Part shown: in pieces, positions 18,096 to 26,974 of the stretch
How positions within the stretch are numbered: the first letter of the stretch is position 1
Layout: each line of letters begins with the position of its first letter
Origin: Bodo saltans
Taxonomy: Eukaryota; Euglenozoa; Kinetoplastea; Eubodonida; Bodonidae
Direction of reading: 5' to 3'
DNA: 41,642 nucleotides
NCBI GenBank assembly: GCA_001460835.1
Contig: CYKH01001647.1
Location: forward strand, 61,356-102,997
Notes under the pieces: generated by a model
What the model was told of the DNA's origin: nothing
Seen by the model: the letters and a program-made list of their open reading frames with translations, nothing else
Database searches by the model: none
Translations under genes and position numbers: made by a program

Positions 18096-21000
18096 ATGGT
18101 AACTCTAAACCCCTGTACAATCATCCTTATCACAGCGCTTGCTACTGTGTGCCTGGCCGCAAAGCCCGCAGACATCGACGCACTGGTCGCGTCGGCGTGG
18201 GAGCGCGTCGAGTGCCCCACACCCGCCGCGCTCAGTGCTGCGCCGCCGATGACGTTCACCGTCTACCTGCCGATGCACGCGGAGCGGAGCGCGAAGGGCG
18301 ACTTCGACATCCTGCGCGAGATGGACGCGTCGCTTGCCGCGGCGGGCGGCATCGACGGGGCGAGCGAGGCGGACAAGGTCGCGCACCTCGCGCGGTACTT
18401 CGCGCCGGAGGCGGAGCACGCCGCCGCGGTGGCTGCGTGGCTGAACCACACGAGCTGCCGGNNNNNNNNNNNNNNNNNNNNNNNNNNNNNNNNNNNNNNN
18501 NNNNNNNNNNNNNNNNNNNNNNNNNNNNNNNNNNNNNNNNNNNNNNNNNNNNNNNNNNNNNNNNNNNNNNNNNNNNNNNNNNNNNNNNNNNNNNNNNNNN
18601 NNNNNNNNNNNNNNNNNNNNNNNNNNNNNNNNNNNNNNNNNNNNNNNNNNNNNNNNNNNNNNNNNNNNNNNNNNNNNNNNNNNNNNNNNNNNNNNNNNNN
18701 NNNNNNNNNNNNNNNNNNNNNNNNNNNNNNNNNNNNNNNNNNNNNNNNNNNNNNNNNNNNNGCTGAACCACACGAGCTGCCGGCCGTCGGCGTCGCGGCA
18801 CTCGATCAAGTGCGCTGACGTCCCCGCGGCGCACGTGAGCTCGCGTGTTGGCGCGGGCGTGCTGTGCGCGTACCGCTCCGTGATGCCGAGCACGGCGGGG
18901 CGCAAGCAGTCGACGATCGCGGCGGCAAAGCTCGGCGCGGCGCGGCTGGGCGTGATGCCAAGCGAGCTGACCGCTGCGCTTGCTGCGCGGAGCCTGAGTG
19001 CGCACGTTGCGCACATCGAGGGCCTCGCTCTGTTTGACCACACCAACGTGCCGCGGCGGCACCGCCATGAGTCGAAGACGAAAGTGGCGAAGAGGCGTGC
19101 CAGTGCGATCCCCACAGCCGCCTCGAGCCCGTACGACAACTCGATGCTGGTCCCCGAGTGGCCTCTCAACGGACGCCCCAGTCTCGTCTCACTCTTTACC
19201 GATCCCTACAACGGCAACAACCTCACCGCCTTCGTTGCGCCTGTGTGCTCCAATGGCACGTCCCCGCAGAACGGTGATCTGTGCGATGTGGATGTGATTA
19301 CCATCCAGCTGACCATCGCTGGGGGTGCTAGCATTCTCACGAACTTCCCTATGGCGGACCTATCGAACATCTACTGCAGCAATGCTTACGATCGTCTGTT
19401 TACTGTTGGCTTTTCCGACTATTATTCAACTGTATGCGAACTCATCCTTAGTAACGTTGTGTTGAAGCAGTACGAGTACATCAACTCAGCGATTGTGAGC
19501 GTGACGTACACGGACCAAACAACATCCGAGCCCAGCCACCTGTGTGGGTGGAACAATCAGTCGTACTACAACGGCGACTGTACCACCGAGTCGACATCCA
19601 CGGTAAGCAATGCGTACCCCAACTTTATTCGAGATATTCAACAGCTTTATCACATGCCCAACGTCACAGTAGCAATACCTACACAAACCTCAATTGGTGT
19701 GATGGAGTGGACTATGGGCTACGATGCTAATGTTTTTGTTCCTAGTGACACAGCACTCTACATGCAGATGAACAACATCAGCTACAACATCACTGCGCAG
19801 CTCAACATGGACTACTACGTCGAAGCATGCACACAGCACGAGACGACGCTCGATGTTGACCTTGTATCTGGGCTTGTGCCTGGTGCAACCACGTACTTGT
19901 ACGCTGTCTACGAAAATGAATTTGTGACGGCTCTCGGCGGGTGGCTGACGATGCTTGAGAACATCCTGGAGTCCCCCTCTGACCTCCCCCCGACCGTGTG
20001 GTCCGTGAGCTGGACTTTCGGCGACCCACTGTTCAGCCCATCCGTAGTCGAGAGCATCACCGCCCGCTTCCGATTGTTGTCCCTCGCCGGCATCACAGTC
20101 GTGGCCGCGTCAGCTCAACATGGACTACTACTTTGAAGCTTGCACTCAAGATGAAACAACGCTCGATGTTGACCTTGTCTCGGGGCTTGTGCCTGGTGCA
20201 ACCACGTACTTGTACGCTGTCTACGTGAATGAATTTGTGACGCCTCTCGGCGGGTGGCTGACCATGCTCGAGAACATCCTGGAGTCCCCCTCTAACCTCC
20301 CCCCGACCGTGTGGTCCGTGAGCTGGACTTTCGGCGACCCACTGTTCAGCCCATCCGCCGCTGAGAGCATCACCGCCCGCTTCCGATTGTTGTCCCTCGC
20401 CGGCATCACAGTCGTGGCCGCGTCTGGAGACTCCGGTGCATCGTTCGACGGAGAGCTGGGAGTCCCGTTACTTGCTTTTCCCGACGCCTCCCCATACTGC
20501 GTGTCCGTTGGCGCCACGGCCCTGTCCGAGCTGGCGTCGGGCTTCGGCGGCACGACGGAGAAGGTGTGCTCCGCAAACGACGGTAACATCATCACGTCTG
20601 GTGGCGGCTTCAGCGACATGTACGTGATCCCGCCGTTCCAGTCGGAGTTCTCTGCAGTCGCTGGGCAGACCATGCGCGGAGCACCGGACATCGCGGCGCT
20701 TGGCGCTAACCTCGCCATCTACGTCAATAGTGCCCAGGAGCTCCTTTTCGGTACGTCTGCGGCGACCCCGATCGTTGCTTCCCTGCTGACCCTGCTGAAT
20801 GCTGAGCGCAAGCAGCGAGGCATGAGCGCCCTTCCGCTTGTGCACTACTTCCTGTACAACACGTCGATCAACGCCGGCTTCTTCACGGACATCACGCAAG
20901 GCGACAACTGCGCAACTGTGGGCAACGACCCAACATTGAACTTTGGGTGGTACGCCGCTGGAAACTGCTACACGGCGGGTGTTGGGTGGGACGCTGTGAC

Positions 21001-21337
21001 TGGGCTGGGCTCGCCGAACTACCCGGCGATGCTCACTGGAGCGTTGAATTGGAACCCGGTGCTGAACGCACCAACAGCCGGCTATGTCATCCCTTCCTCA
21101 CCATCATCGAGTAATGATGGTTGGATTCCTGGTCTGTCTGTTGGAGCAGGATACGGCGTTTCCATCGCGATTGGAGTTGTCGCATCGATTGCCTGCTCAC
21201 TTCTCTTCCGTCGATACAGACGTGCGAACCGCAGGAATGGTGGGGTACCCGTACAGTACCAGCAAGCCGCATTCCTGGCATCACCTGCGAACGGCATTGC
21301 AATAAACCAACAACAACCGTCTTACAATGCTGTGTGA
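18096..21337 (+). CDS. Sedolisin-family (S53, TPP1-like) serine peptidase, membrane-anchored
   Basis: A secreted or lysosomal pro-protease that would cleave peptides at acidic pH. It starts with a signal peptide (about residues 1-21), then a prodomain (to about base 19100) and the S53 catalytic domain. Family residues are present: Glu and Asp of an ETTLD motif (codons 19840 and 19852, again at 20153 and 20165), Asp of GDSG (20429-20431) and the nucleophile Ser of GTSAATP (20756-20758). The GWDAVTGLG stretch near 20986-21012 is part of the usual calcium-site end. Unlike classical TPP1, it ends with a membrane span (about 21144-21203) and a basic cytosolic tail. The model is broken by a 300-N gap and a 313-bp duplication; treating both as single copy gives 868 aa in one frame. 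The prodomain half is much more GC-rich than the rest. Confidence 0.9.
18440..18783 (+). repeat. 22-bp direct repeat flanking the N-gap
   Basis: Bases 18440-18461 and 18762-18783 are identical (GCTGAACCACACGAGCTGCC plus GG). They border exactly the run of N. Merging them joins WLNHTSCR to PSASRHSIKC in one open frame, so the gap is probably an unmerged overlap and not missing sequence. Confidence 0.95.
18462..18761. other. Assembly gap, 300 N
   Basis: Exactly 300 undetermined bases, a round number suggesting a nominal gap size. The surrounding sequence is strongly GC-rich, which can cause coverage drop-out. The nominal length would put the flanks out of frame. Confidence 0.98.
19798..20424 (+). 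repeat. 313-bp tandem duplication inside the S53 gene
   Basis: Copy 1 is about 19798-20110 and copy 2 about 20111-20423. I count roughly 20 or more differences (about 7%), several changing amino acids, clustered near the start of the unit (YVEACTQHE versus YFEACTQDE). The offset of 313 is 1 modulo 3 and breaks the frame. The divergence is higher than in the other duplications of this window, so the two sides may come from different paralogues. Confidence 0.93.
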
Positions 21338-21817
21338 GATGAAATGATGCGAGACACTCTGCTGTCTTGTTCGAAGAGTTAACAGGTAGTGTGAAACAAT
21401 AGTAACGCTGTCAAAACAAAACATACAAAACCCCATTTGCGCGTGATGTCTTCTCCCCCTCCTCTTCATCTTGTGTTGTTGTGTTTGGTCTCTCTTTTGA
21501 GTGCCATACCTAAACGATGCGATGCTGCTGTGTTCAGTACGATTTCTGCGTGTGCGATGAGTGTCAGTGTGCTAGCCATTTGGATTTACGATCGACGAAT
21601 TCCCGTCGAAAGTAAATGGTCTAGCCTTTTCTGTCTTTTCTTTAATGACACTCGAAAAGAAGTCTCTTACCAAGGCGAGGAATCTATTGCGAGCACAAGA
21701 TCGATTCCTCCATTCTTTACAGTTTTTTTTTGTTGTTGTTGATTTCCTTCAAAATGCTTTGCAAGATTTAAGCTCAAAGCCTTTTATCAGTGGAAGAATT
21801 ATTGATTCATCATCACC
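21338..21817 (+). promoter_or_regulatory. 480-bp intergenic region with two pyrimidine tracts
   Basis: Two strong pyrimidine tracts occur, at about 21448-21499 and at 21704-21750. An AG at 21789-21790 after a short CCTTTTATC leaves a 27-nt leader before the ATG at 21818; AG at 21721-21722 and 21764-21765 are alternatives. A 101-codon open frame at 21437-21742 looks like a signal peptide only because it is translated from the first pyrimidine tract, so I do not call it a gene. Confidence 0.5.
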
Positions 21818-23591
21818 ATGCCATCACATTACAGCAACGCGGAAGAGTCGGAGTCGTTAGTGGATCGAAACCAATTGAACGAGGCGGAGGATAGTTGCAT
21901 GGGGCGATTCTTCTCTCCTCGAGTCGTTCTTGGATTATTTACGCTGGTGAATTTTATCACATACTACGATCGTGGTGTGATGAGCTCGTCCCTTTCTAGC
22001 ATCCGAAGCGACTCCTCTATCGCGGGGGATGGTGGGACCATTTCCGATACCAAGGGAGGCTTCATTGTGTCTGCGTTTATGATCGGTTTTATGTTGACGT
22101 GCCCTCTGTTTGCTGCTTTGGGCGGAACCTTCACTGCCAAGAGAATTATCATTGCTGGCTTACTTGTGTGGGCAGGTGCGTGTGTCATGAGCGGCTTCTC
22201 TCATGGATATGCAATGTTGTTGATCGCTCGCATGTTTGTGGGCGTGGGTGAAGCGGCATTCGCGGGGTACGCGGTAACCATTATCGACAATATTGCGCCA
22301 AAAGAATCTCGCACGCGCTGGATTGGTACCTTCTACTCCATGATTCCGGTGGGCACCGCAATCGGAATGGCGGGGGGTGGTGTGATCAGCACCGATGGAG
22401 GCGTTGGTTCTATTGCTGGCTGGCGCGTCGCATTTTTCACTGAGGTCGTTGCAGCCGCGCCGATTATTCTTATGGTCGGTCTTTTGCCAAACAAGTACAA
22501 CCCGGTGAAAATCGAGAAAAGGGAAGACACTCCTGCTGCTCCACAGCAACACGACGATGCTGGCTACATTGGCATCATTCCTGCGTCTAAAGCCCTCATC
22601 ACCAACATCCGTTTTGTGCTTGTCGTGTTTGGGTACGGCATGTACGTGTTCGTCACTGGTGCCATCGCAGTGTGGGCGATTTCTATGTTGACAGAAGGAC
22701 CCCTCAACTTGTCCACTGTACCCGCATCCCTGCTCATGGGAGGGGCCACCGCCATCACCGGTGTGTTTGGCTCCATCGCCGGCGGATTATTCGTGGATCG
22801 CATGGGAGGCAGTCAAGGCCTTCACGGAACAATGAAATGTCAACTCTTTAGCGTCGGGATGATGGTGATCTCGGTGCCGTGCGGTCTTGTGGCTCTCACT
22901 GCGGACTCTTTATGGCTGTTTGTGATATTCTTTGTGATTTCGGTGTTTTCACTGTTTGCCGTCACTGCGCCAGTCAACGCCTCGATCCTGACTGTCGTGC
23001 CCACCAATCTGCGCACGTACGCCATCAGCTACTCTGTTTTTGCAATTCACTTGATGGGAGATTTTCCCTCACCGACCGTTGCCGGCTCTCTCAGCGACAA
23101 ATTCAGCCATGGGTGCCCAAATTACAACTCCAACGTCACATGCACAAGTGTTCCTGATGAGAACTGCCGCTGGGTCCCACCAAAAGACCATGAGGTCGGA
23201 TCTTGCGTGAATATTTACCAATTGCGCAATGCACTGGCGATTGTGTATTGCTTTCTGCTATTCGCCATCCCTGCATGGCTCGTGGTGTATGTCCTCGTTA
23301 GAAGAGAATACCGGCAAACACTCTCTGCTGCAACGCTTGGTGGTGGTGAGGGTGAGGGTGACTATGGCTACAACAATTGTGTATTGCTTTCTGCTATTCG
23401 CCATCCCTGCATGGCTCGTGGTGTATGTCCTGGTTAGAAGAGAATACCGGCAAACACTCTCTGCTGCAACTCTTGGTGGCGGTGAGGGTGAGGGTGACTA
23501 TGGCTACAACGGTGCTCGAAGTCTGGGCACAACCAACTCAGATGTAGAGTCACTAAAGAGTGCCAATCGTTTTGTGAGCGGATCCCCATAG
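21818..23591 (+). CDS. Spinster-like major facilitator transporter
   Basis: A polytopic MFS carrier, 545 aa when the 3' duplication is read once. The motif pattern of the Spinster (SPNS) group is clear: NFITYYDR in TM1, then LLIARMFVGVGEAAFAGYA, then a PKESRTRWIGTFYSMIPVG stretch. The usual twelve membrane spans can be followed, with an extracellular loop near the end carrying four Cys (around 23130-23205) and one last span (about 23237-23295) before a Gly/Glu-rich cytosolic tail. Spinster proteins export lysophospholipids or sphingolipid-like substrates from lysosomes or across the plasma membrane; the substrate here is unknown. The uncorrected frame would end at 23437 with a nonsense tail after the first repeat copy. 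The 23591 stop, reached from copy 2, is the likely true end. Confidence 0.85.
23240..23510 (+). repeat. 136-bp-offset tandem duplication at the MFS gene 3' end
   Basis: Copy 1 is 23240-23374 and copy 2 is 23376-23510, separated by one A. I count 3 differences in 135 bp. The offset is 1 modulo 3, so the second copy is out of frame with the gene body. Read once, the last membrane span and tail (YGYNGARSLGTTN) follow without a break. Confidence 0.95.
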
Positions 23592-23777
23592 AGGACCGAC
23601 GCAGAAACGACCACCCCCTTCTCAAGAGGAAAAAAGATGATGGTTTGTGTGACTTTTTTATCAACCCCTCCACCATTGTTGCTCCAAGAATGGAAACCCA
23701 TCAGCTCTTTGTTTTAATACGCATCGCAGACTTAGACGCGATCGGAATTGTTTCTCAATGCCCACAAAATTCGAGTG

Positions 23778-23877
23778 TCTTCTCGTGCTATTTCTCTTTT
23801 TTTTTTCAAGAAAGGAACGAGAATAGAAAGATATATATATAGAGTGTTACGATGTATGTTGTTACATGACGTTGTAG
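23778..23877 (+). promoter_or_regulatory. Splice acceptor and leader with two short uORFs
   Basis: A strong pyrimidine tract (23778-23807) is followed by AG at 23809-23810. The resulting 70-nt leader contains an AT microsatellite (about 23830-23840) and two tiny overlapping upstream frames: ATG at 23852 (five codons then TGA) and ATG at 23866 (three codons then TAG). An AG at 23876-23877 would skip both and leave a 3-nt leader. The 3' region 23592-23777 holds nothing I recognise. Confidence 0.5.
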
Positions 23878-23880
23878 GCG

Positions 23881-25293
23881 ATGACAGGTCCTCCCTCGGC
23901 TCATCACTCTCCCCCAATTGATGGGAAACGTCGACTAGTCACTTCCTCAGCAGTAGTGCGAGGCCTTCTGTTCACCGTCCTTGTCGCCTGCACTACCTAT
24001 TTTGGGGTGTCGACCTACCGCCGCGTCGATGCAATACCACTCACCAATGATTCACCGATGGGTGTTCTTACTATCGAAGAAGTGGTTGTACCAGCAACTG
24101 CAGGAGGCATCTCACCGACATCTCTGAGTGCCAAGCAAGGCAAGCGTCAGCAGCTCCGTGTGATGTTTGTTGGAGATTCCATTACAGAAGGTATTAGCGC
24201 TAACTCCCATCGAAAGTTTGGAGCTCCACGACTTGGAAGCTGTTCGTTTCGATTCTTGTATCTTGCGCGAGTTCTTGAGTGGATCAAGAGCAGGACGAAT
24301 GCGTCGCATTCCTTGATTGCCGTGGGACCTTTCACTGGGGTGATGGGTGCCTCATCACCTCCTGATTTTTGTTTAGATCCTATCGAACGTCTTTCTTACT
24401 TTCCGGACGACTCTCGCGAAGTGAAGCCAACCCCATCGAAACGGCGTTTTGCACGGCATGCGGCACTGTTTGGTGGTCAAGTTAAGAACTTCTTTCTCAT
24501 TGAGCCACGCAGTCTCGCCAATGTACGAATGAACACCTACAGAAAGTGGTTTCGTCGTCCATACCTTAGCCGCGACATGTCGTGGACCACAGAGCACGCT
24601 ATGGAGCAAAGCGATTCCCTCGTGCGTCGTCACAACAACAACAACAGCGACGTCCCGTTCGTTTTGCCGCGGCCTGGAATTCCCCGGATTCGGGCGTGGA
24701 TGCTCTCATATCAGCCTCACGTGGTGTTTGTCGCTATCGGGACAAACGACGTGTACGTCACCTCCTCACCGTTGCATTTGATTCGTACAATGTATGCGTC
24801 ACTGGTGTGTGCCATTTTGTGTGGTGGGGGGTGCGAAGCTATGAATCTACAAAGGGGATCATCTATGAATACCTCGTGTGTACTCGCACCACGGGCGACA
24901 TCTGATCCAGTCATCGTCACCTTGTCGACGCTGCTGTGGCGTGTGGCAACCGATGTGGAACCAGTGAACCAGCTTCTGCGTGAGATCAGTGCTTGCAAAG
25001 CAAACATTGATTCAAAAACGTGCAGCGCATGCGCCAAAAATGCTTTACGAAGTGCCGCGACACGAAACCAAATGACGATGACCATCAAAAATACCACACT
25101 CGACAAAGATATGTTCGCGGGGGTAGAAATGCCGCTTGAAAGCTCGGCTGCGGTGTACTGCGATTCCCGTGTGCACATTCTCGATGCTGGCGATGGCACG
25201 ATCATCTCCAACGCCACAAGAAACTACGACACCACGATGCACTCCCAAGTCTGGGAGACCGCTATGTCTCATCTCTTACGTATGGACGAATAA
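23881..25293 (+). CDS. SGNH/GDSL hydrolase paralogue 1, type II membrane protein
   Basis: A protein of 470 aa with a signal-anchor span at about residues 25-44 and the enzyme domain outside the cytosol. Block I is LRVMFVGDSITEG with the nucleophile Ser100; block III is AIGTNDVYVT with Asn289. The group removes acyl or acetyl esters from lipids or carbohydrates. The C-terminal block is unusual: where a DxxH dyad is expected, this protein has YDTTMHS (Asp450, His454), one residue longer than the DGLHP of its neighbour. It may be less active or use another acid. A shared Cys pair (CSACAKN) near residues 381-387 matches CAACVASN in the next gene. The two are diverged tandem duplicates and this copy comes first. 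Confidence 0.85.
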   Translation: MTGPPSAHHSPPIDGKRRLVTSSAVVRGLLFTVLVACTTYFGVSTYRRVDAIPLTNDSPMGVLTIEEVVVPATAGGISPTSLSAKQGKRQQLRVMFVGDSITEGISANSHRKFGAPRLGSCSFRFLYLARVLEWIKSRTNASHSLIAVGPFTGVMGASSPPDFCLDPIERLSYFPDDSREVKPTPSKRRFARHAALFGGQVKNFFLIEPRSLANVRMNTYRKWFRRPYLSRDMSWTTEHAMEQSDSLVRRHNNNNSDVPFVLPRPGIPRIRAWMLSYQPHVVFVAIGTNDVYVTSSPLHLIRTMYASLVCAILCGGGCEAMNLQRGSSMNTSCVLAPRATSDPVIVTLSTLLWRVATDVEPVNQLLREISACKANIDSKTCSACAKNALRSAATRNQMTMTIKNTTLDKDMFAGVEMPLESSAAVYCDSRVHILDAGDGTIISNATRNYDTTMHSQVWETAMSHLLRMDE

Positions 25294-25456
25294 ACCGTTC
25301 TCTTTCGGATTCGGGCGGGAATGCTCTCATGTCAGCGTCGCGTTTGACTCTCTTTTTTTGTTGTTGTACGTATGGACGAATAAACCGTTCTCTTTCGGAT
25401 TCGGGCGGGAATGCTCTCATGTCAGCCTCGCGTTTGACTCTCTTTTTTTGTTGTTG
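25277..25456 (+). repeat. 90-bp tandem duplication spanning a stop codon and splice tract
   Basis: Copies are 25277-25366 and 25367-25456 with a single difference. Each contains the last codons and TAA of SGNH gene 1, a short SGNH-like coding remnant and a pyrimidine tract. The intergenic region therefore shows two candidate splice tracts (about 25344-25366 and 25434-25456). AG at 25467-25468 serves the next ATG at 25475 and leaves a 6-nt leader. Confidence 0.9.
25306..25433 (+). pseudogene. Short SGNH gene remnant in the intergenic spacer
   Basis: Bases 25396-25433 match 24685-24722 inside SGNH gene 1 at about 34 of 38 positions, and the repeat copy at 25306-25343 matches nearly as well. 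Read in the matching frame it gives IRAGMLSCQPRV then a stop, against IRAWMLSYQPHV in the gene. It is too short to be functional and looks like the scar of a deleted or partly duplicated paralogue. Confidence 0.65.
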
Positions 25457-25474
25457 ATTGTTGAAAAGTCAAAG

Positions 25475-26776
25475 ATGTCTCTCATTCAGCAAATCACCAC
25501 TACGCGCCGTCGGATCGTGGTGACAATTGCACTGCTTCTCACGGCTTTTATGGTTGTGAAGAGCAGAACAAGCGTTCATGAGAAGCAGCACACGATAGAA
25601 ATGCAGCAAGCACTATCGCAACACCATCATGCTGCTGAGATTCCTACAGCTCACCCCCTCGCAACAAACTCGTGGGAGGGGCCGCTTCGCGTGATGTTTG
25701 TGGGGGACTCCGTCACGGAGGGTGTTGCAACTAGTCACGCACAAGCTCTTAGAAAAACACAAGTCCCAAAAGAGGGTTCATGCTCCTATCGATTTCCGCT
25801 CATGAAACTGCTCGAGAAGAAGAACCCTGGCCTATCACTTCTGCCGGTTGGTCCTTTCGTGGGTCACGTCGGTACTCGCGACACGAACGAAGAGTGCCGA
25901 CAACAACTGACAAATTATACGAAGGGAACATCAAACAGGCATGCTTCTGTCTGGGGTATTACGGCATCCGAGCTCATCGGGCCCAGTGACCTGCAGAAGA
26001 AACGTTTGTACGCTCGTAAGTATTATTTTGGGAGAAAATCTCCGCAAGCACTCAGTATTGATAGAGATGTGACCATCGATATGCTACATGCACAGAGGGA
26101 AACCCTGCCGCGTACATCAGACGAAGATACCTCCTCATTTGGAGTGGCGCTTCTCGAACGTGAACACCTGCGTCGGTGGGCATATTTTCTCAAGCCGCAG
26201 CTTGTCGTGGTCCACATTGGCACAAACGATCTTTCCACTGGCGCTACTGCAGAAACACTGGTGCTTGATCGCTGGCCAAAATCAATTCTAGCACTTCTTA
26301 TCCCAGAGGTCACTGTGACGAGCAGTGAACCATCGCCCAAGAGTAAGCATGAGATCCAGTGTCCATCGCCACAGCATCGCTCTATCGCACTCACGTCTCT
26401 ACTGCCGCGATCCTCCCCGTCGCATCAATCACTCATTGACCAGTCCAACCGCTGGCTTTCTCAAATTGACGTGTGCAAGCATCACGCCAGCACTGCAGCG
26501 GAAGGCACCAATTCATGCGCCGCATGTGTCGCGAGCAACGTGCCCTCCAACCTGCCGCCACGTGGTCCCAGTCAGATGTCACTAGAGACGGTTGCGCATG
26601 CGTGGTGCTTGCCATGCGTGTTCCTGCTCAACATCAGCGACCCAAGACGCATTAATGACTCGTTGGCGTACATGTATGACGGACTGCATCCGAATGCGGC
26701 CGGAGAGGAGCGCATTGGAGAGTTGCTCGCGGACGCGTTAGAGGGATCTGGTGGACTGACGTACCTTGCGAACTAG
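25475..26776 (+). CDS. SGNH/GDSL hydrolase paralogue 2, type II membrane protein
   Basis: A protein of 433 aa. A short basic N-terminus (TTRRR) precedes one membrane span at about residues 14-28, so the enzyme domain should face the lumen or outside. All catalytic blocks are intact: FVGDSVTEG with Ser79, HIGTNDLSTG with Asn251, and YDGLHPNAAGEERI with Asp402 and His405. This is the pattern of XynB-like esterase members of the SGNH superfamily, so ester hydrolysis on a carbohydrate or lipid is likely; the substrate is unknown. An upstream in-frame extension exists, but it reads through gene 1 sequence and the 90-bp duplication. The ATG at 25475, just after the acceptor, is the sensible start. 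It is a diverged tandem paralogue of the preceding gene. Confidence 0.88.
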   Translation: MSLIQQITTTRRRIVVTIALLLTAFMVVKSRTSVHEKQHTIEMQQALSQHHHAAEIPTAHPLATNSWEGPLRVMFVGDSVTEGVATSHAQALRKTQVPKEGSCSYRFPLMKLLEKKNPGLSLLPVGPFVGHVGTRDTNEECRQQLTNYTKGTSNRHASVWGITASELIGPSDLQKKRLYARKYYFGRKSPQALSIDRDVTIDMLHAQRETLPRTSDEDTSSFGVALLEREHLRRWAYFLKPQLVVVHIGTNDLSTGATAETLVLDRWPKSILALLIPEVTVTSSEPSPKSKHEIQCPSPQHRSIALTSLLPRSSPSHQSLIDQSNRWLSQIDVCKHHASTAAEGTNSCAACVASNVPSNLPPRGPSQMSLETVAHAWCLPCVFLLNISDPRRINDSLAYMYDGLHPNAAGEERIGELLADALEGSGGLTYLAN

Positions 26777-26918
26777 TTTTTTGATCTCAATAAGAAGGGT
26801 TTCTTATTGATTTTTTTTTCTTTTTGCGTGTCAACCATCGTCTTCGACGTGTGTCTTTCACGAATTGCTGACGTGTTTATTTTGCGAAGTGTTGTCAGCT
26901 CTGCTAGGAATGATGATG

Positions 26919-26945
26919 TTTCTTGCCTTTATCTCTTCTCGAAGA
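26919..26945 (+). promoter_or_regulatory. Splice acceptor before the RRM-like gene
   Basis: A pyrimidine tract at 26919-26941 leads into AG at 26944-26945, giving a 29-nt leader before the ATG at 26975. A further T-rich tract lies at about 26811-26826. This placement decides the start: the frame is open further upstream to 26807, but that part is translated pyrimidine tract. Confidence 0.6.
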
Positions 26946-26974
26946 CAAGAAAGCAACACATAAAATTACGGCCA

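Noticed and set aside
18256-19169. Minus-strand open frames across the gap region
   Set aside because: They arise from the GC-rich composition and from reading N as sense codons; the S53 frame explains this DNA.
21437-21742. A 101-codon open frame with a signal-peptide-like start
   Set aside because: The Leu/Ser/Pro-rich start is the direct translation of a pyrimidine tract, and the frame ends in another T-rich tract. It lies wholly in the spacer of two real genes and has no splice region of its own that I can see.
25136-25474. Upstream extension of SGNH protein 2 into gene 1
   Set aside because: It overlaps gene 1 in another frame and reads through both 90-bp repeat copies. The ATG after the acceptor gives a normal signal-anchor start.
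26807-26974. 56-codon N-terminal extension of the RRM-like protein
   Set aside because: It begins at a non-ATG-supported position in a T-rich tract and contains the likely splice acceptor at 26945. The hydrophobic start is translated poly-pyrimidine.
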